Notes: a model not told the origin generated them from the sequence alone. A stretch of 23,365 bases of DNA from Akkermansiaceae bacterium (GCA_023301335.1 JALZVA010000096.1:1-23365); one strand, 5' to 3'. Counted from the first letter of the stretch, positions 1-8,220 are shown. Program-made: numbers and translations.

Positions 1-387
1 GAATCTGGATTGTCTGTCACGGCACAGCGAATTGCTGTGGCTGAGGCGGTGGAGGAGTTGCCTCATGCGACAGCTGATGAGGTAGTGGGGGTGGTGAAGA
101 AAAAATTGGGCACAATTTCTAAACAAGCTGTGTATGATGTTCTTGGCGTTCTAGTCGAAAAGGGGATCGTAAGGCGTATTCAGCCAAGTAAGTCTCCTGC
201 ACGTTACGAGAGAAGGGTGGGGGATAATCACCACCATTTGGTGTGCAGAGTGTGTGGCATGGTGAAGGATGTGGAATGCGTGACGGGGAAAGCCCCATGT
301 CTCGAGGTGGAGAATGACCATAATTTTCGAGTTGATGAAGCAGAAGTGATTTATTGGGGGTATTGCCCGAATTGTGAGAAAACTTAG
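1..387 (+). CDS. perR: PerR/Fur-family peroxide- or metal-responsive repressor, 5' end cut by window edge
   Basis: Metal-dependent transcriptional repressor of the Fur superfamily. The reading frame is open to base 1: the codons before the first TTG (base 10) read ESG and continue into LSVTAQRIAV, the usual Fur-family start of the winged helix, so the true start lies off the left edge. The DNA-binding region ends near the QAVYDVLGVLVEKGIV helix. The metal region has HHH before a CxxC pair (CRVC) and a second CxxC (CPNC) at the C-terminus, the structural zinc site. Two residues favour PerR over Fur: the His of LPHATADEV aligns with B. subtilis PerR H37, and Asp follows CGMVK where PerR has D104 and Fur has Glu. 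It sits 41 bp upstream of katG on the same strand, the classical target of PerR. A PerR identity is likely; a peroxide-responsive Fur-like paralogue is the alternative. Confidence 0.85.
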   Translation, partial: ESGLSVTAQRIAVAEAVEELPHATADEVVGVVKKKLGTISKQAVYDVLGVLVEKGIVRRIQPSKSPARYERRVGDNHHHLVCRVCGMVKDVECVTGKAPCLEVENDHNFRVDEAEVIYWGYCPNCEKT

Positions 388-428
388 CAGAGCGAAGAAC
401 GTAATTTTTTATTAAATAAACAGAAAAC

Positions 429-2606
429 ATGACAGATACAGGAAAGTGCCCATTCGGAGGTCATACGGCACAGAAAACGACCACAGGAAGAACGAATGAT
501 GATTGGTGGGAAAACCGCCTACGCGTTGAGTTACTTCACCAACATGGTGAAAAATCAAACCCACTAGGTGTAGATTTTGATTATAAAAACGAGTTTAAAA
601 AATTAGATTTTGATGCGCTTAAAGCGGATCTAACTGCATTGATGACGGATTCTCAGGACTGGTGGCCTGCTGATTTTGGGCATTACGGACCTTTCTTTAT
701 ACGCATGGCTTGGCACTCTGCTGGGACGTATCGTACAGGCGACGGTCGCGGAGGTGGAGGTACTGGGCAGCAGCGTTTTGCTCCACTCAACAGCTGGCCA
801 GACAATGGGAATCTAGATAAGGCAAGACGTCTTCTGTGGCCTATTAAGCAGAAGTATGGACAGAAGGTATCTTGGGCAGATTTACTTATTTTAACAGGTA
901 ATGTAGCACTTGAGAGCATGGGCTTCAAGACCTTTGGGTTTGGTGGAGGACGTGTGGATTCATGGGAGCCAAATCAAGATGTCTACTGGGGTAGAGAAAC
1001 GGAATGGCTTGCTGAGAGTGGTGGGGAAGGAAGTCGCTATGACGGTGAACGTGAACTTGAAAACCCACTTGCCGCTGTGCAAATGGGACTAATCTATGTG
1101 AATCCAGAAGGTCCTGATGGAAATCCTGATCCTCTTTTAGCTGCCAAAGATATTCGTGAGACCTTTGCGCGTATGGGGATGGATGACGAGGAAACGGTAG
1201 CATTGATTGCAGGCGGACACACCTTTGGGAAAGCTCATGGAGCAGGGCCAGCTGACCATGTTGGGGCGGACCCTGAAGCAGCGGAGCTCGAAGAACAAGG
1301 ATTTGGTTGGGGAAGTAGCTATAAAAGTGGTAAGGCTGGTGACACGATCACAAGTGGACTTGAAGTCACCTGGACTCAGAAGCCGGCCGAGTGGACGAAC
1401 CTCTTTTTCAAAAATCTTTTCGAGAACGAGTGGGAGCTTACAGAAAGCCCAGCAGGAGCTAAGCAATGGGTTGCTAAAGAAGGCGTCGCTGATGTGCCTG
1501 ATGCGCATGATACAGAGAAAAAGCACTTACCAACGATGCTGACGACAGATCTTTCTGTAAGATTCGACCCTGAATATGAAAAAATTTCTCGTCGTTTCTT
1601 AGAAGATCATGATGCTTTCGCCGATGCCTTTGCCAGAGCGTGGTTCAAACTCACGCACCGTGACATGGGACCAGTTTCATTGTATGCAGGACAAGAGGTG
1701 CCTGCTGAGATTCTTAAGTGGCAAGATTTTATCCCAGTGAACTCCTCCCCAGTGAATACTGGTGAGATTGAGTCACTCAAGTCTGCGATCAAGGATTCAG
1801 GTTTAAGCACTGCTGAGCTTGTTTCTACAGCTTGGGCTTCAGCATCTACCTTCCGTGGATCTGATAAACGAGGTGGCGCAAATGGAGCACGCATTAGGCT
1901 AGAGCCGCAGCGTAGCTGGGAAGTGAACCAACCTGAGCAACTTGAACGTGTGCTTACAGTGCTTGAAAAAATCCAAACTGAATCAGGAACACAGGTGACG
2001 ATGGCGGATTTGATTGTTTTAGGAGGATCAGTAGCTATCGAAAATGCAGCAAAAGAAGCTGGTTATGAGGTGAGCGTGCCATTCACTCCTGGAAGAGGTG
2101 ACGCGACCCAAGATCAGACGGATGTGGAATCCTTTGCAGTGCTAGAGCCTAAATACGATGGTTTTAGAAATTACCTTGCGGGGAAATTCTCTATTCCTTC
2201 AGAGCACCTTCTCATTGATAAAGCACAGCTACTGACTCTCACGGCACCAGAACTAACAGTGCTCGTAGGAGGATTACGTGTGCTTGGGAATAACTTCGGA
2301 GGAGAAAAAGCAGGCGTGCTAACAGAGCGCCCAGGTGTTCTTACGAACGACTTCTTTGTGAATCTACTCTCCATGGACTACGCTTGGAAGGGAGTCTCTC
2401 CTTGTGGGAATGCATTCGCAGCTACGCACCGCCAGACAAATGAACCTGTGTGGATGGGCACACGAGCAGATCTTGTATTTGGCTCGAACTCGGTCTTACG
2501 CGCACTTTCAGAGGTCTATGCCTGTGCTGACGCGGAAGAGAAATTCGTTCAGGACTTTATCGCTGCATGGGTGAAGGTCATGAATCTCGATAGATTTGAT
2601 ATCTAA
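429..2606 (+). CDS. katG: Catalase-peroxidase KatG
   Basis: Bifunctional haem catalase-peroxidase (725 aa, normal family length) that removes hydrogen peroxide in the cytoplasm. The N-terminal domain carries the distal triad in RMAWHSAGTYR (R92, W95, H96). It also has the other partners of the Met-Tyr-Trp adduct needed for catalase activity, Y223 in IYVNPEGP and M249 in FARMGMDDEE, and the proximal haem ligand H264 in AGGHTFGKAHG. The C-terminal half is the usual degenerate, non-haem peroxidase repeat (around residues 430-725). The start is ATG at 429; no Shine-Dalgarno site is visible. It follows the PerR-type gene after 41 bp with no terminator between them, so co-transcription and peroxide induction through PerR are likely. 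No frame disruption or missing catalytic residue was seen. Confidence 0.98.
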   Translation: MTDTGKCPFGGHTAQKTTTGRTNDDWWENRLRVELLHQHGEKSNPLGVDFDYKNEFKKLDFDALKADLTALMTDSQDWWPADFGHYGPFFIRMAWHSAGTYRTGDGRGGGGTGQQRFAPLNSWPDNGNLDKARRLLWPIKQKYGQKVSWADLLILTGNVALESMGFKTFGFGGGRVDSWEPNQDVYWGRETEWLAESGGEGSRYDGERELENPLAAVQMGLIYVNPEGPDGNPDPLLAAKDIRETFARMGMDDEETVALIAGGHTFGKAHGAGPADHVGADPEAAELEEQGFGWGSSYKSGKAGDTITSGLEVTWTQKPAEWTNLFFKNLFENEWELTESPAGAKQWVAKEGVADVPDAHDTEKKHLPTMLTTDLSVRFDPEYEKISRRFLEDHDAFADAFARAWFKLTHRDMGPVSLYAGQEVPAEILKWQDFIPVNSSPVNTGEIESLKSAIKDSGLSTAELVSTAWASASTFRGSDKRGGANGARIRLEPQRSWEVNQPEQLERVLTVLEKIQTESGTQVTMADLIVLGGSVAIENAAKEAGYEVSVPFTPGRGDATQDQTDVESFAVLEPKYDGFRNYLAGKFSIPSEHLLIDKAQLLTLTAPELTVLVGGLRVLGNNFGGEKAGVLTERPGVLTNDFFVNLLSMDYAWKGVSPCGNAFAATHRQTNEPVWMGTRADLVFGSNSVLRALSEVYACADAEEKFVQDFIAAWVKVMNLDRFDI

Positions 2607-2625
2607 ATTAGCATAATTAAAGAGT

Positions 2626-2691
2626 AAGCTCTATTCTGAGTGGTTGGATCACACGAAGGTGTTCTGGTCATTTAAGGATAGAGCTTTTTTT
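2626..2691 (+). terminator. Large rho-independent terminator after katG
   Basis: Perfect 9-bp inverted repeat AAGCTCTAT (2626-2634) / ATAGAGCTT (2678-2686) followed by a T run to 2691. The 43-base loop holds a small nested hairpin, ACAC-gaag-GTGT, around 2651-2662. The loop is long for a simple terminator, but the position 20 bp after the katG stop and the T run support the call. Confidence 0.75.
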
Positions 2692-2790
2692 ATGAAAAAA
2701 AATGTGGAATACAGCTTCTTCGAGAGATGGAGTAAGCGTATCTTGGGACAGCTTGAACAGGGTGAAATATCTTTTTATTCTGACTTGTGA
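2692..2790 (+). CDS. Possible small ORF (32 aa), unknown function
   Basis: An ATG directly after the katG terminator T run opens a 32-codon frame, beginning MKKNVEYSFFERWSKRIL and ending FYSDL before TGA. It is in the same frame as the downstream YycJ-like gene, and its stop touches a GTG codon at 2791. The residue mix looks protein-like (amphipathic, basic then acidic). There is no ribosome binding site, no recognised family, and the ATG abuts a terminator, so it may be chance. It might instead be a remnant of an older N-terminal extension or a leader peptide for the next gene. Confidence 0.2.
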   Translation: MKKNVEYSFFERWSKRILGQLEQGEISFYSDL

Positions 2791-2820
2791 GTGACTCAGA
2801 GTCGCCTTATACATAAACCT

Positions 2821-3660
2821 ATGATGCGGATGGCGGTCTTAGGAAGCGGGAGTGGTGGGAATGCAACTCTACTTCAATCTGGAGAAACGACTTTACTTAT
2901 TGATGCGGGTTTAAGTGCGAAGCAAATAAAGCTACGGATGGAGTCTTTAGGAGTGAAGGTAGAAGACCTTGATGGAGTATTGCTCACACACGAGCACAGC
3001 GATCATACGAAGGGAGTAAAAGTATTACTTAAAGGGCATCATATCCCAGTGTTTGTGAATGCTCTCACAAAAGAGTTTTTACAGCACAAGTTGGAAGGGA
3101 CACGCTGGAAAGTATTTCAAAATGGAGTGGAGTTTGAGCTCGGTGAGTGTCAAGTGAGAGCGTTTCCTGTGCCGCATGATGCACAAGAGCCGGTTGGCTA
3201 TGTGATCCATTCGGCCTCGGGTAAAGTAGGAGTGCTAACAGATGTAGGGTATGTGACTCATACGGTAAGAGAATCATTGAGGGAGCTTGACGGGCTGTTC
3301 ATGGAGTCCAACTATGACGAAGGATTGTTAGAGGCGGACATGAAGCGACCTTGGTCGATCAAGCAGCGAATTTGCTCAAGACATGGGCACTTATCTAATG
3401 AGCAGGCAGCCGAGCTTTATGCCGACATAGCCTGTGAGAATCTTCAGCACATGATTATTGGGCATCTTAGCTCAGACTGTAATACACCGAAGCATGTCCA
3501 TGAGAGTTTCACAAAGCAGTGTAAGGAAAAAGGTGTTAGCCTGCCTTCTCAATTCATCTGTGCCTCTCAAGCTGATCCGACACCGTGGTTGGAGTTTGGA
3601 CACGAGCCTCCTCCGATGGTGCCGACCTGCAGAGGTGAGGGGCAGGGGGAATTATTTTAA
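2821..3660 (+). CDS. yycJ: YycJ/WalJ-type metallo-beta-lactamase-fold hydrolase (putative nuclease)
   Basis: Metallo-beta-lactamase-fold protein of about 279 aa. The N-terminus MAVLGSGSGGNATLL and the next strand LLIDAGLS match the YycJ/WalJ family. The metal motif HEHSDHTKGV is the HxHxDH signature, and later ligands are expected in VPHDAQEPVGY, LTDVGY and IIGHLSSDCNTP. SRHGHLSNEQAA is also typical of this family. Members are predicted DNA hydrolases or exonucleases, and loss of YycJ in Bacillus anthracis is reported to give a mutator phenotype. The frame is open from GTG 2791, but ATG 2821, 2824 or 2830 agrees better with the family start. The C-terminus ends QGELF, which resembles a beta-clamp binding motif. 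It converges with the oxidoreductase gene, 15 bp away. Family assignment is secure; substrate is inferred. Confidence 0.88.
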   Translation: MMRMAVLGSGSGGNATLLQSGETTLLIDAGLSAKQIKLRMESLGVKVEDLDGVLLTHEHSDHTKGVKVLLKGHHIPVFVNALTKEFLQHKLEGTRWKVFQNGVEFELGECQVRAFPVPHDAQEPVGYVIHSASGKVGVLTDVGYVTHTVRESLRELDGLFMESNYDEGLLEADMKRPWSIKQRICSRHGHLSNEQAAELYADIACENLQHMIIGHLSSDCNTPKHVHESFTKQCKEKGVSLPSQFICASQADPTPWLEFGHEPPPMVPTCRGEGQGELF

Positions 3661-3675
3661 AATAGGAGAAAAAGT

Positions 3676-4866
3676 CTACAGATCAAGTGAGACCCACTCG
3701 GTATTGTTGTTTGACGAGGCTACACATGCTTCAATGAATGCCATGCCTCGTATGCCTTCGTTAATACGTGGATAGTCGAGCGCGAATGCGTCAGGTTCAG
3801 TGCCATCTAAGACGCAGCGGAGGTGACTGGTGAAAGCTTTATAAATATTCGCAAAGGCGCCGAGATAGCCTTCGACATGCCCTGCTGGGAGACGCGAGGC
3901 ATGAGCGGCTGCAGCAGAGGTGTAGTCGGAACCGGTTCGGTGAATTTCAGTAGGGCCATGAGCTGGAGAAAAGAGGAGACTATTAGGGTCTTTCTGGTGC
4001 CATTCTAGTCCGCCACTCTCTCCATAGACACGGATACTGAGATTGTTTTCTTGTCCGACACTTATTTGAGATGAGTGGAGGATACCTTTCGCACCGTTTT
4101 CGAAGCGCAGTAGGATATTGGCGTCGTCATCTAGCATTCTGCCTTCAACGAAGGTGGTGAGATCGGCAGCGAGTTCTTTGATCTCTGTGCCAGTCACGTA
4201 TTCAATGAGGTTCTCTGCATGTGTGGCGATGTCCCCGACACAGCCAGCAGCACCTGATTTTGTGGGGTCAGTTCTCCAGCCTGCTTGTTTTGCTTCAGAG
4301 GAGTCTTCGATCTTGCTGGCAAGCCAGCCTTGTGGGTATTCTGCGATGATTTTTCTGACCTTACCGAGTTTTCCGTCTTGGATGAGTTGGCGTGCCTGTT
4401 TCACCATAGGGTAGCCCGTGTAGTTATGGGTGAGTCCGTATAAAAGTCCTGTTGCTTCAATGATCGATTGAAGCTCCTTGGCCTGCGCTAGGTCGAAGGT
4501 GGCGGGTTTATCAGAGAGCACATGAAAGCCTGCTTCGAGAGCTGCCTTCGCAGCGGGGAAGTGCATGTGGTTAGGTGTGACAATCACCACGAAGTCCATT
4601 TTTTCTTCAGCCGGGAGAGTCGCCTCTCTTTCTAACATTTCCTCAAAAGAACCATAGCATCGCTCTTCCGGGAGAAAGAAATCTTTACCTGAGTCTATAG
4701 AGCGCTGGGGCTTAGAGGAGAAAGCTCCGCACACGAGTTCAATCTGTTGATCAAAGGCTGCAGCGATACGGTGGACACCTCCAATGAAGGCTCCACGGCC
4801 ACCTCCGATCATTCCCATACGCAGTTTTCTTTGGCTTGCTTGCTGTGTGTTATTTTGACTTATCAT
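3676..4866 (-). CDS. Gfo/Idh/MocA-family NAD(P)-dependent oxidoreductase
   Basis: Cytoplasmic dehydrogenase of about 396 aa acting on an unknown sugar, inositol or related polyol. The N-terminal Rossmann fold has MGMIGGGRGAFIGGVHR for dinucleotide binding. The conserved lysine motif appears as SDKP (in HVLSDKPATFD), where many members have EKP. The second conserved region VGDIATHAENLIEYVTG carries the catalytic-site His. The C-terminal half is the usual beta-sheet substrate domain. A TTG at 4869 precedes the ATG at 4866; the ATG is chosen. It lies 42 bp downstream of the isomerase/epimerase-like gene on the same strand, so the two probably form one operon for interconverting a keto-sugar or inositol-type substrate. 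The substrate cannot be told from sequence. Confidence 0.92.
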   Translation of the reverse strand: MISQNNTQQASQRKLRMGMIGGGRGAFIGGVHRIAAAFDQQIELVCGAFSSKPQRSIDSGKDFFLPEERCYGSFEEMLEREATLPAEEKMDFVVIVTPNHMHFPAAKAALEAGFHVLSDKPATFDLAQAKELQSIIEATGLLYGLTHNYTGYPMVKQARQLIQDGKLGKVRKIIAEYPQGWLASKIEDSSEAKQAGWRTDPTKSGAAGCVGDIATHAENLIEYVTGTEIKELAADLTTFVEGRMLDDDANILLRFENGAKGILHSSQISVGQENNLSIRVYGESGGLEWHQKDPNSLLFSPAHGPTEIHRTGSDYTSAAAAHASRLPAGHVEGYLGAFANIYKAFTSHLRCVLDGTEPDAFALDYPRINEGIRGMAFIEACVASSNNNTEWVSLDL

Positions 4867-4908
4867 CAATACAGAATGGGTGAATGGACAGTTCCTAATG
4901 CAGTGATT

Positions 4909-5958
4909 TTACTGGTTGTCAGTATCAAATGCTGAGTCGAAGAGACCATCCGTATTTCTAGGGAAATCTAACTGTTTCACAAATGCACAAGACTCTGTTG
5001 CACCATGGAAGCGGTTCATCCGTGCATCTTCCCATTCGACAGAAAGTGGGCCTTCGTATTGGATGTCATTGAGTGCTACGATCACTTCCTCGAAGTTGAT
5101 GTCACCTCTACCAACTGAGCGGAAATCCCACTGACGGCGCGCATCCGCAAATTCGGTGTGCCCACCAAAGACCCCTACTGTGCCGTCTCCACGTCCCCAC
5201 CAGGCATCTTTCATGTGCACATGGTTAATACGATCTGCGAAAGTACGGATAAATTTGACATAATCGACTCCTTGGTAGCCGAGGTGAGAGGGGTCGTAGT
5301 TGAAGCCAAATCGTGGGTGATGATTGATCGCTTCTAGGGCTCTCTCGGCAGAGGCAATGTCGAAGGCGATTTCTGTTGGGTGAACTTCTAGAGCAAAGTA
5401 AACATCTTCTTTTTCAAAAACCTCCATGATGGGGAGGAAGCGTTTAGCAAAATCATCAAACCCAGCTTGTAGGTATTCCTGTGACGTTGGAGGAAAGGAG
5501 TAAAGAGCATGCCAGATAGAAGATCCAGTAAACCCATTGACCACAGCCTTAAAGGCATGAGGACTTTTACCCATGACTTCATTCCGGGCTTGCATGAATT
5601 TTTTACAAGCGCGTGCGGCATTTGCCATGTGCTCAGCAGCGCGTGTTCTTACGCCTTCCGCGTCTCCGTCACCCCAGATAGCGGGAGAGAGAATAGCCTT
5701 GTGGCGTGCATCGATATTGTCGCAGATAGCTTGCCCAACAAGGTGATTGGAGATGGCGAAGCAGTCGAGGTCATGAGACTTGAGAAGCTCCCACTTTTCA
5801 ATCACGTAAGTATCGTCAGCAAGAGCTGCGTCTACATCAAAGTGGTCTCCCCAGCAGGCAAGCTCGACACCATCGTAGCCCATTTGTTTCACCTTCGGAA
5901 GAAGCTCTGCTAAAGGAAGATCTGCCCATTGGCCTGTAAAGAGAGTAACTGGTCGCAT
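4909..5958 (-). CDS. Sugar phosphate isomerase/epimerase-like TIM barrel (xylose isomerase-like)
   Basis: AP-endonuclease-2/xylose-isomerase-like TIM-barrel protein of 349 aa. Candidate divalent-metal ligands of the family are visible at the barrel ends: Glu in ALEVHPTE (about residue 191), Asp in FNYDPSHLGYQG, His in NHVHMKDAWW and Glu in LSVEWEDARM. The insert GGHTEFADARRQWDFRSVGR before the last strand is typical of the subfamily that pairs with Gfo/Idh dehydrogenases. Such enzymes isomerise or epimerise keto-sugars or dehydrate inosose-like compounds; which applies here is unknown. Start ATG at 5958. It is the first gene of a likely two-gene minus-strand operon, with a TGCTATAAT promoter upstream at 6036-6044. 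No signal peptide is seen, so it should be cytoplasmic. Confidence 0.92.
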   Translation of the reverse strand: MRPVTLFTGQWADLPLAELLPKVKQMGYDGVELACWGDHFDVDAALADDTYVIEKWELLKSHDLDCFAISNHLVGQAICDNIDARHKAILSPAIWGDGDAEGVRTRAAEHMANAARACKKFMQARNEVMGKSPHAFKAVVNGFTGSSIWHALYSFPPTSQEYLQAGFDDFAKRFLPIMEVFEKEDVYFALEVHPTEIAFDIASAERALEAINHHPRFGFNYDPSHLGYQGVDYVKFIRTFADRINHVHMKDAWWGRGDGTVGVFGGHTEFADARRQWDFRSVGRGDINFEEVIVALNDIQYEGPLSVEWEDARMNRFHGATESCAFVKQLDFPRNTDGLFDSAFDTDNQ

Positions 5959-6035
5959 AATGTAAAGAGTTGGTTCGTTATTGTTGATGTGTTGTAACGG
6001 CAGGAAATTAGCACGAGTTTTAAAAACTGTGAAGG

Positions 6036-6044
6036 ATTATAGCA
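6036..6044 (-). promoter_or_regulatory. Extended -10 promoter for the isomerase/oxidoreductase operon
   Basis: The minus strand reads TGCTATAAT, a perfect extended -10 element, about 78 bases upstream of the isomerase start. No good -35 is visible, as expected for an extended -10. Two palindromes flank it: AGCACCTAGTGCT (6041-6053), overlapping the upstream end of the element, and AGTTTTAAAAACT (6016-6028), near the expected start of transcription. They are plausible operator sites. The rest of the 5959-6183 gap is AT-rich and must also hold the promoter of the divergent FtsB-like gene, which I could not place. Confidence 0.55.
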
Positions 6045-6183
6045 CCTAGTGCTTCAAAAGTTTAAAATAGTTATGGAAGCCGTTCTTTTTCTTAGAAGTT
6101 GGGTTAATTCCTCTTGCCTTGCTAATTATTTCATTTAGCTTGAAATTCAATATAGCAATATAAATAAATTATTATTTTTCGTG

Positions 6184-6576
6184 ATGGAGGAAGCTCTTAA
6201 GCAGTATAAAAAGCGTCGTCGAAAGCATCGGTTTTTGGTTTTACAAACTAAATTAATCAACGCTTTGAATCGTTGTGCCTTTTGTGTGCTAGTGCTCCTT
6301 GTCTGCGTGGCTGCACATGTGTTTTGCCTTCCGCAGTATCACGTACTAGCAGAGAAGAATGCGCTTCTAAGTGAAGCAAAGCTGGTGGAAGAAGTAGCAC
6401 GTCAGGAAAAAGATAAGATAATGCGGGAGAATCGAGCCCTACAGGAAGATCCTGCTTATTTAGAACTGATCGCAAGGGATACACTGGATTACTATAGGCC
6501 TGGGGAAATTATTTTCGAAGTGAATCGTTCGCAGAGAAAGGCTCAGGAAATAAAAGAGTTAAGTGACTATAAGTAG
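6184..6576 (+). CDS. FtsB/DivIC-like septum formation initiator protein
   Basis: Small bitopic membrane protein of 130 aa. A very basic cytoplasmic N-terminus (KKRRRKHR) leads into one membrane segment at about residues 31-51 (CAFCVLVLLVCVAAHVF). A short coiled coil (about 57-90) follows, then the family signature DPAYLELIARDTLDYYRPGE. FtsB and DivIC act in the divisome with FtsL and FtsQ/DivIB to activate septal peptidoglycan synthesis. GTG 6181 directly precedes ATG 6184; the ATG is taken. The gene is divergent from the sugar operon and 62 bp upstream of a transmembrane Ser/Thr kinase. A TTGACA sits just after its stop, but no convincing -10 follows, so the two genes may share a transcript. 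Family assignment is good; the exact divisome role is inferred. Confidence 0.8.
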   Translation: MEEALKQYKKRRRKHRFLVLQTKLINALNRCAFCVLVLLVCVAAHVFCLPQYHVLAEKNALLSEAKLVEEVARQEKDKIMRENRALQEDPAYLELIARDTLDYYRPGEIIFEVNRSQRKAQEIKELSDYK

Positions 6577-6638
6577 TGTTTGACAAAGTACTTTAATGAG
6601 ATTTGGTTAGTTTTAGATTAGTGAAATTTTGAAGAGCA

Positions 6639-8207
6639 ATGACAGAGTTACAAGAAGCCCCTGATATAGAAGAGTTAGCGCCATTTTTTCCAAATTATAG
6701 ATTTGTCTCCTTGATTGCAGTAGGGGGAATGGGAGCCGTTTTTCGAGCTGTCCAAATCTCCTTGGATCGTGAAGTAGCGATCAAGATACTCCCAAAAAAA
6801 TACGGAGACAATCCGGAGTTTCAGCTTCAGTTTGAAGAAGAGGCAAAGGCTATGGCGAAAATGAATCATCCCAATTTGTTAGGCGTGATGGACTTTGGAA
6901 GTGCAGGAGGCTTACCATTTATAGTGATGGAGTATGTGGATGGAGGCTCACTGCATTATACTGTGGGGACAACTCCTTTGGAGAAGGTGAAATGCTGTGA
7001 GGTCATGCTCCAAGTAGCAGCGGGGACAGCTTATGTGCATGATGCAGGATTACTGCACAGAGATATTAAACCTGCTAATATTCTTATGAATAGTAGCTTC
7101 AATGCAAAGCTTGCGGATTTTGGCCTAGCGGCAGATTTAAAAAAAGAACTTAATGAATCTGTGGTTTGGGGGACACCTGGTTTTACAGCTCCTGAGGTTA
7201 TACGCGGATTAAGTAGGTCTTCTAGGCAATCCGACATTTATTCACTTGGAGGAGTCTTCTATTTTATGCTGGCGGCAGAGTCCCCTGAGACAGATTTAGA
7301 CCAACCGCATAATTTTGCTCAGTTTGGCCCTAAGTTTGCTACAATATTACATAAATGTATGCACGCTAATCCTGCTGGACGCTATGTGTCGGTGTCTGAG
7401 CTTGTGGATGATCTTCAGGAGCTTTTGAGGTCTTTGAAATCGCAGGGGCAGGCACCAGTGTTAAAAGCGGGAAACTCAGTTGGAGATCCTAACATATTGC
7501 GTCCCAATCCACAGATGAAAGTGAGAAAAGGGAACGGAGGAACTGTCTTTTTACTGTTTCTGTTACTTTGTGTGGGAGTGGGGTTGTATTTCTGGAGAAA
7601 TAATTCAGATTTTGATTTTAACTCGCTTTTAAATAAAGAAGAAGTCTCACAAACTGGTGAGAAGAAAGAGGGCGGTGGACCTCAAGAAATTATCTTGCCG
7701 AATAGTTCGTTTGAAAAATATTTAGAGGTCAGTGAGAACACCTTTGTAATAGATTCTTGGAAATCAAGGGGGCTAGGTTCCGAGTTTGAAATGAGGCCTG
7801 CTACTGTGGCTGGAATGGTAGGAGAAAATGCGCTTTTACTGAAAGATGGAAACATAAGTGTTTCATCGGAGATCTTTGTGGAGAAGGGGAATAGCTATAC
7901 GCTAGAGTTTCTAGTAGCCCGAGAAGGTGGAGAGAAAGTAAGAGTCGGAAAGGATTTCAAGGTTAACTTAATGGCCGGTAAACTAGTGCTGGCAAGTTAT
8001 GAACAAGAGAAAAGGTTACCTTCTCATAAAAAGGGTGAATCAATGATTAAACGCACTCTGCAGTTTGATGCAGAGCAGGCTTCTTATGACTACAAGAAAG
8101 GCTTTTTAAGTGTACGCTTTATATGTAATGGCTGTCAGATGTATATTGATGACCTTTCGTTAATTTCCCGCCCTCTCCTATCTGAAAATACAGAGGACGA
8201 AAAATAA
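6639..8207 (+). CDS. Transmembrane Ser/Thr protein kinase with extracytoplasmic beta-sandwich-like domain
   Basis: Hanks-type kinase of 522 aa. The cytoplasmic kinase domain (about residues 20-275) has all key motifs: glycine loop VGGMGAVFRA, ATP lysine K49 in VAIKILP, the C-helix Glu region (EEEAKAMAK), catalytic HRDIKPANIL with D142, metal-binding DFG at D160, activation segment ending APEV, and SDIYSLGG. It should therefore be active. One membrane segment follows at about 301-320 (TVFLLFLLLCVGVGLYFW). The exported part has no PASTA repeats. It begins LPNSSFEKY and later has NALLLKDG, which looks like a carbohydrate-binding (CBM4/9-like) beta-sandwich; that fold call is inference. Start ATG 6639. 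Its neighbours are the FtsB-like gene upstream and nadC 23 bp downstream. The signal and targets are unknown. Confidence 0.93.
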   Translation: MTELQEAPDIEELAPFFPNYRFVSLIAVGGMGAVFRAVQISLDREVAIKILPKKYGDNPEFQLQFEEEAKAMAKMNHPNLLGVMDFGSAGGLPFIVMEYVDGGSLHYTVGTTPLEKVKCCEVMLQVAAGTAYVHDAGLLHRDIKPANILMNSSFNAKLADFGLAADLKKELNESVVWGTPGFTAPEVIRGLSRSSRQSDIYSLGGVFYFMLAAESPETDLDQPHNFAQFGPKFATILHKCMHANPAGRYVSVSELVDDLQELLRSLKSQGQAPVLKAGNSVGDPNILRPNPQMKVRKGNGGTVFLLFLLLCVGVGLYFWRNNSDFDFNSLLNKEEVSQTGEKKEGGGPQEIILPNSSFEKYLEVSENTFVIDSWKSRGLGSEFEMRPATVAGMVGENALLLKDGNISVSSEIFVEKGNSYTLEFLVAREGGEKVRVGKDFKVNLMAGKLVLASYEQEKRLPSHKKGESMIKRTLQFDAEQASYDYKKGFLSVRFICNGCQMYIDDLSLISRPLLSENTEDEK

Positions 8208-8220
8208 AAATAATTACTGA

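Noticed and set aside
1137..1526. Long antisense frame within katG, and similar antisense frames inside the hem, ilvC and efflux genes
   Set aside because: They have no recognisable protein features and lie opposite genes with clear family motifs; they are by-products of the codon bias of the real genes.
6580..6585. Perfect TTGACA just before the kinase gene as a promoter
   Set aside because: No acceptable -10 occurs at 16-18 bp (TTGGTT at 17), so a separate kinase promoter is not supported.
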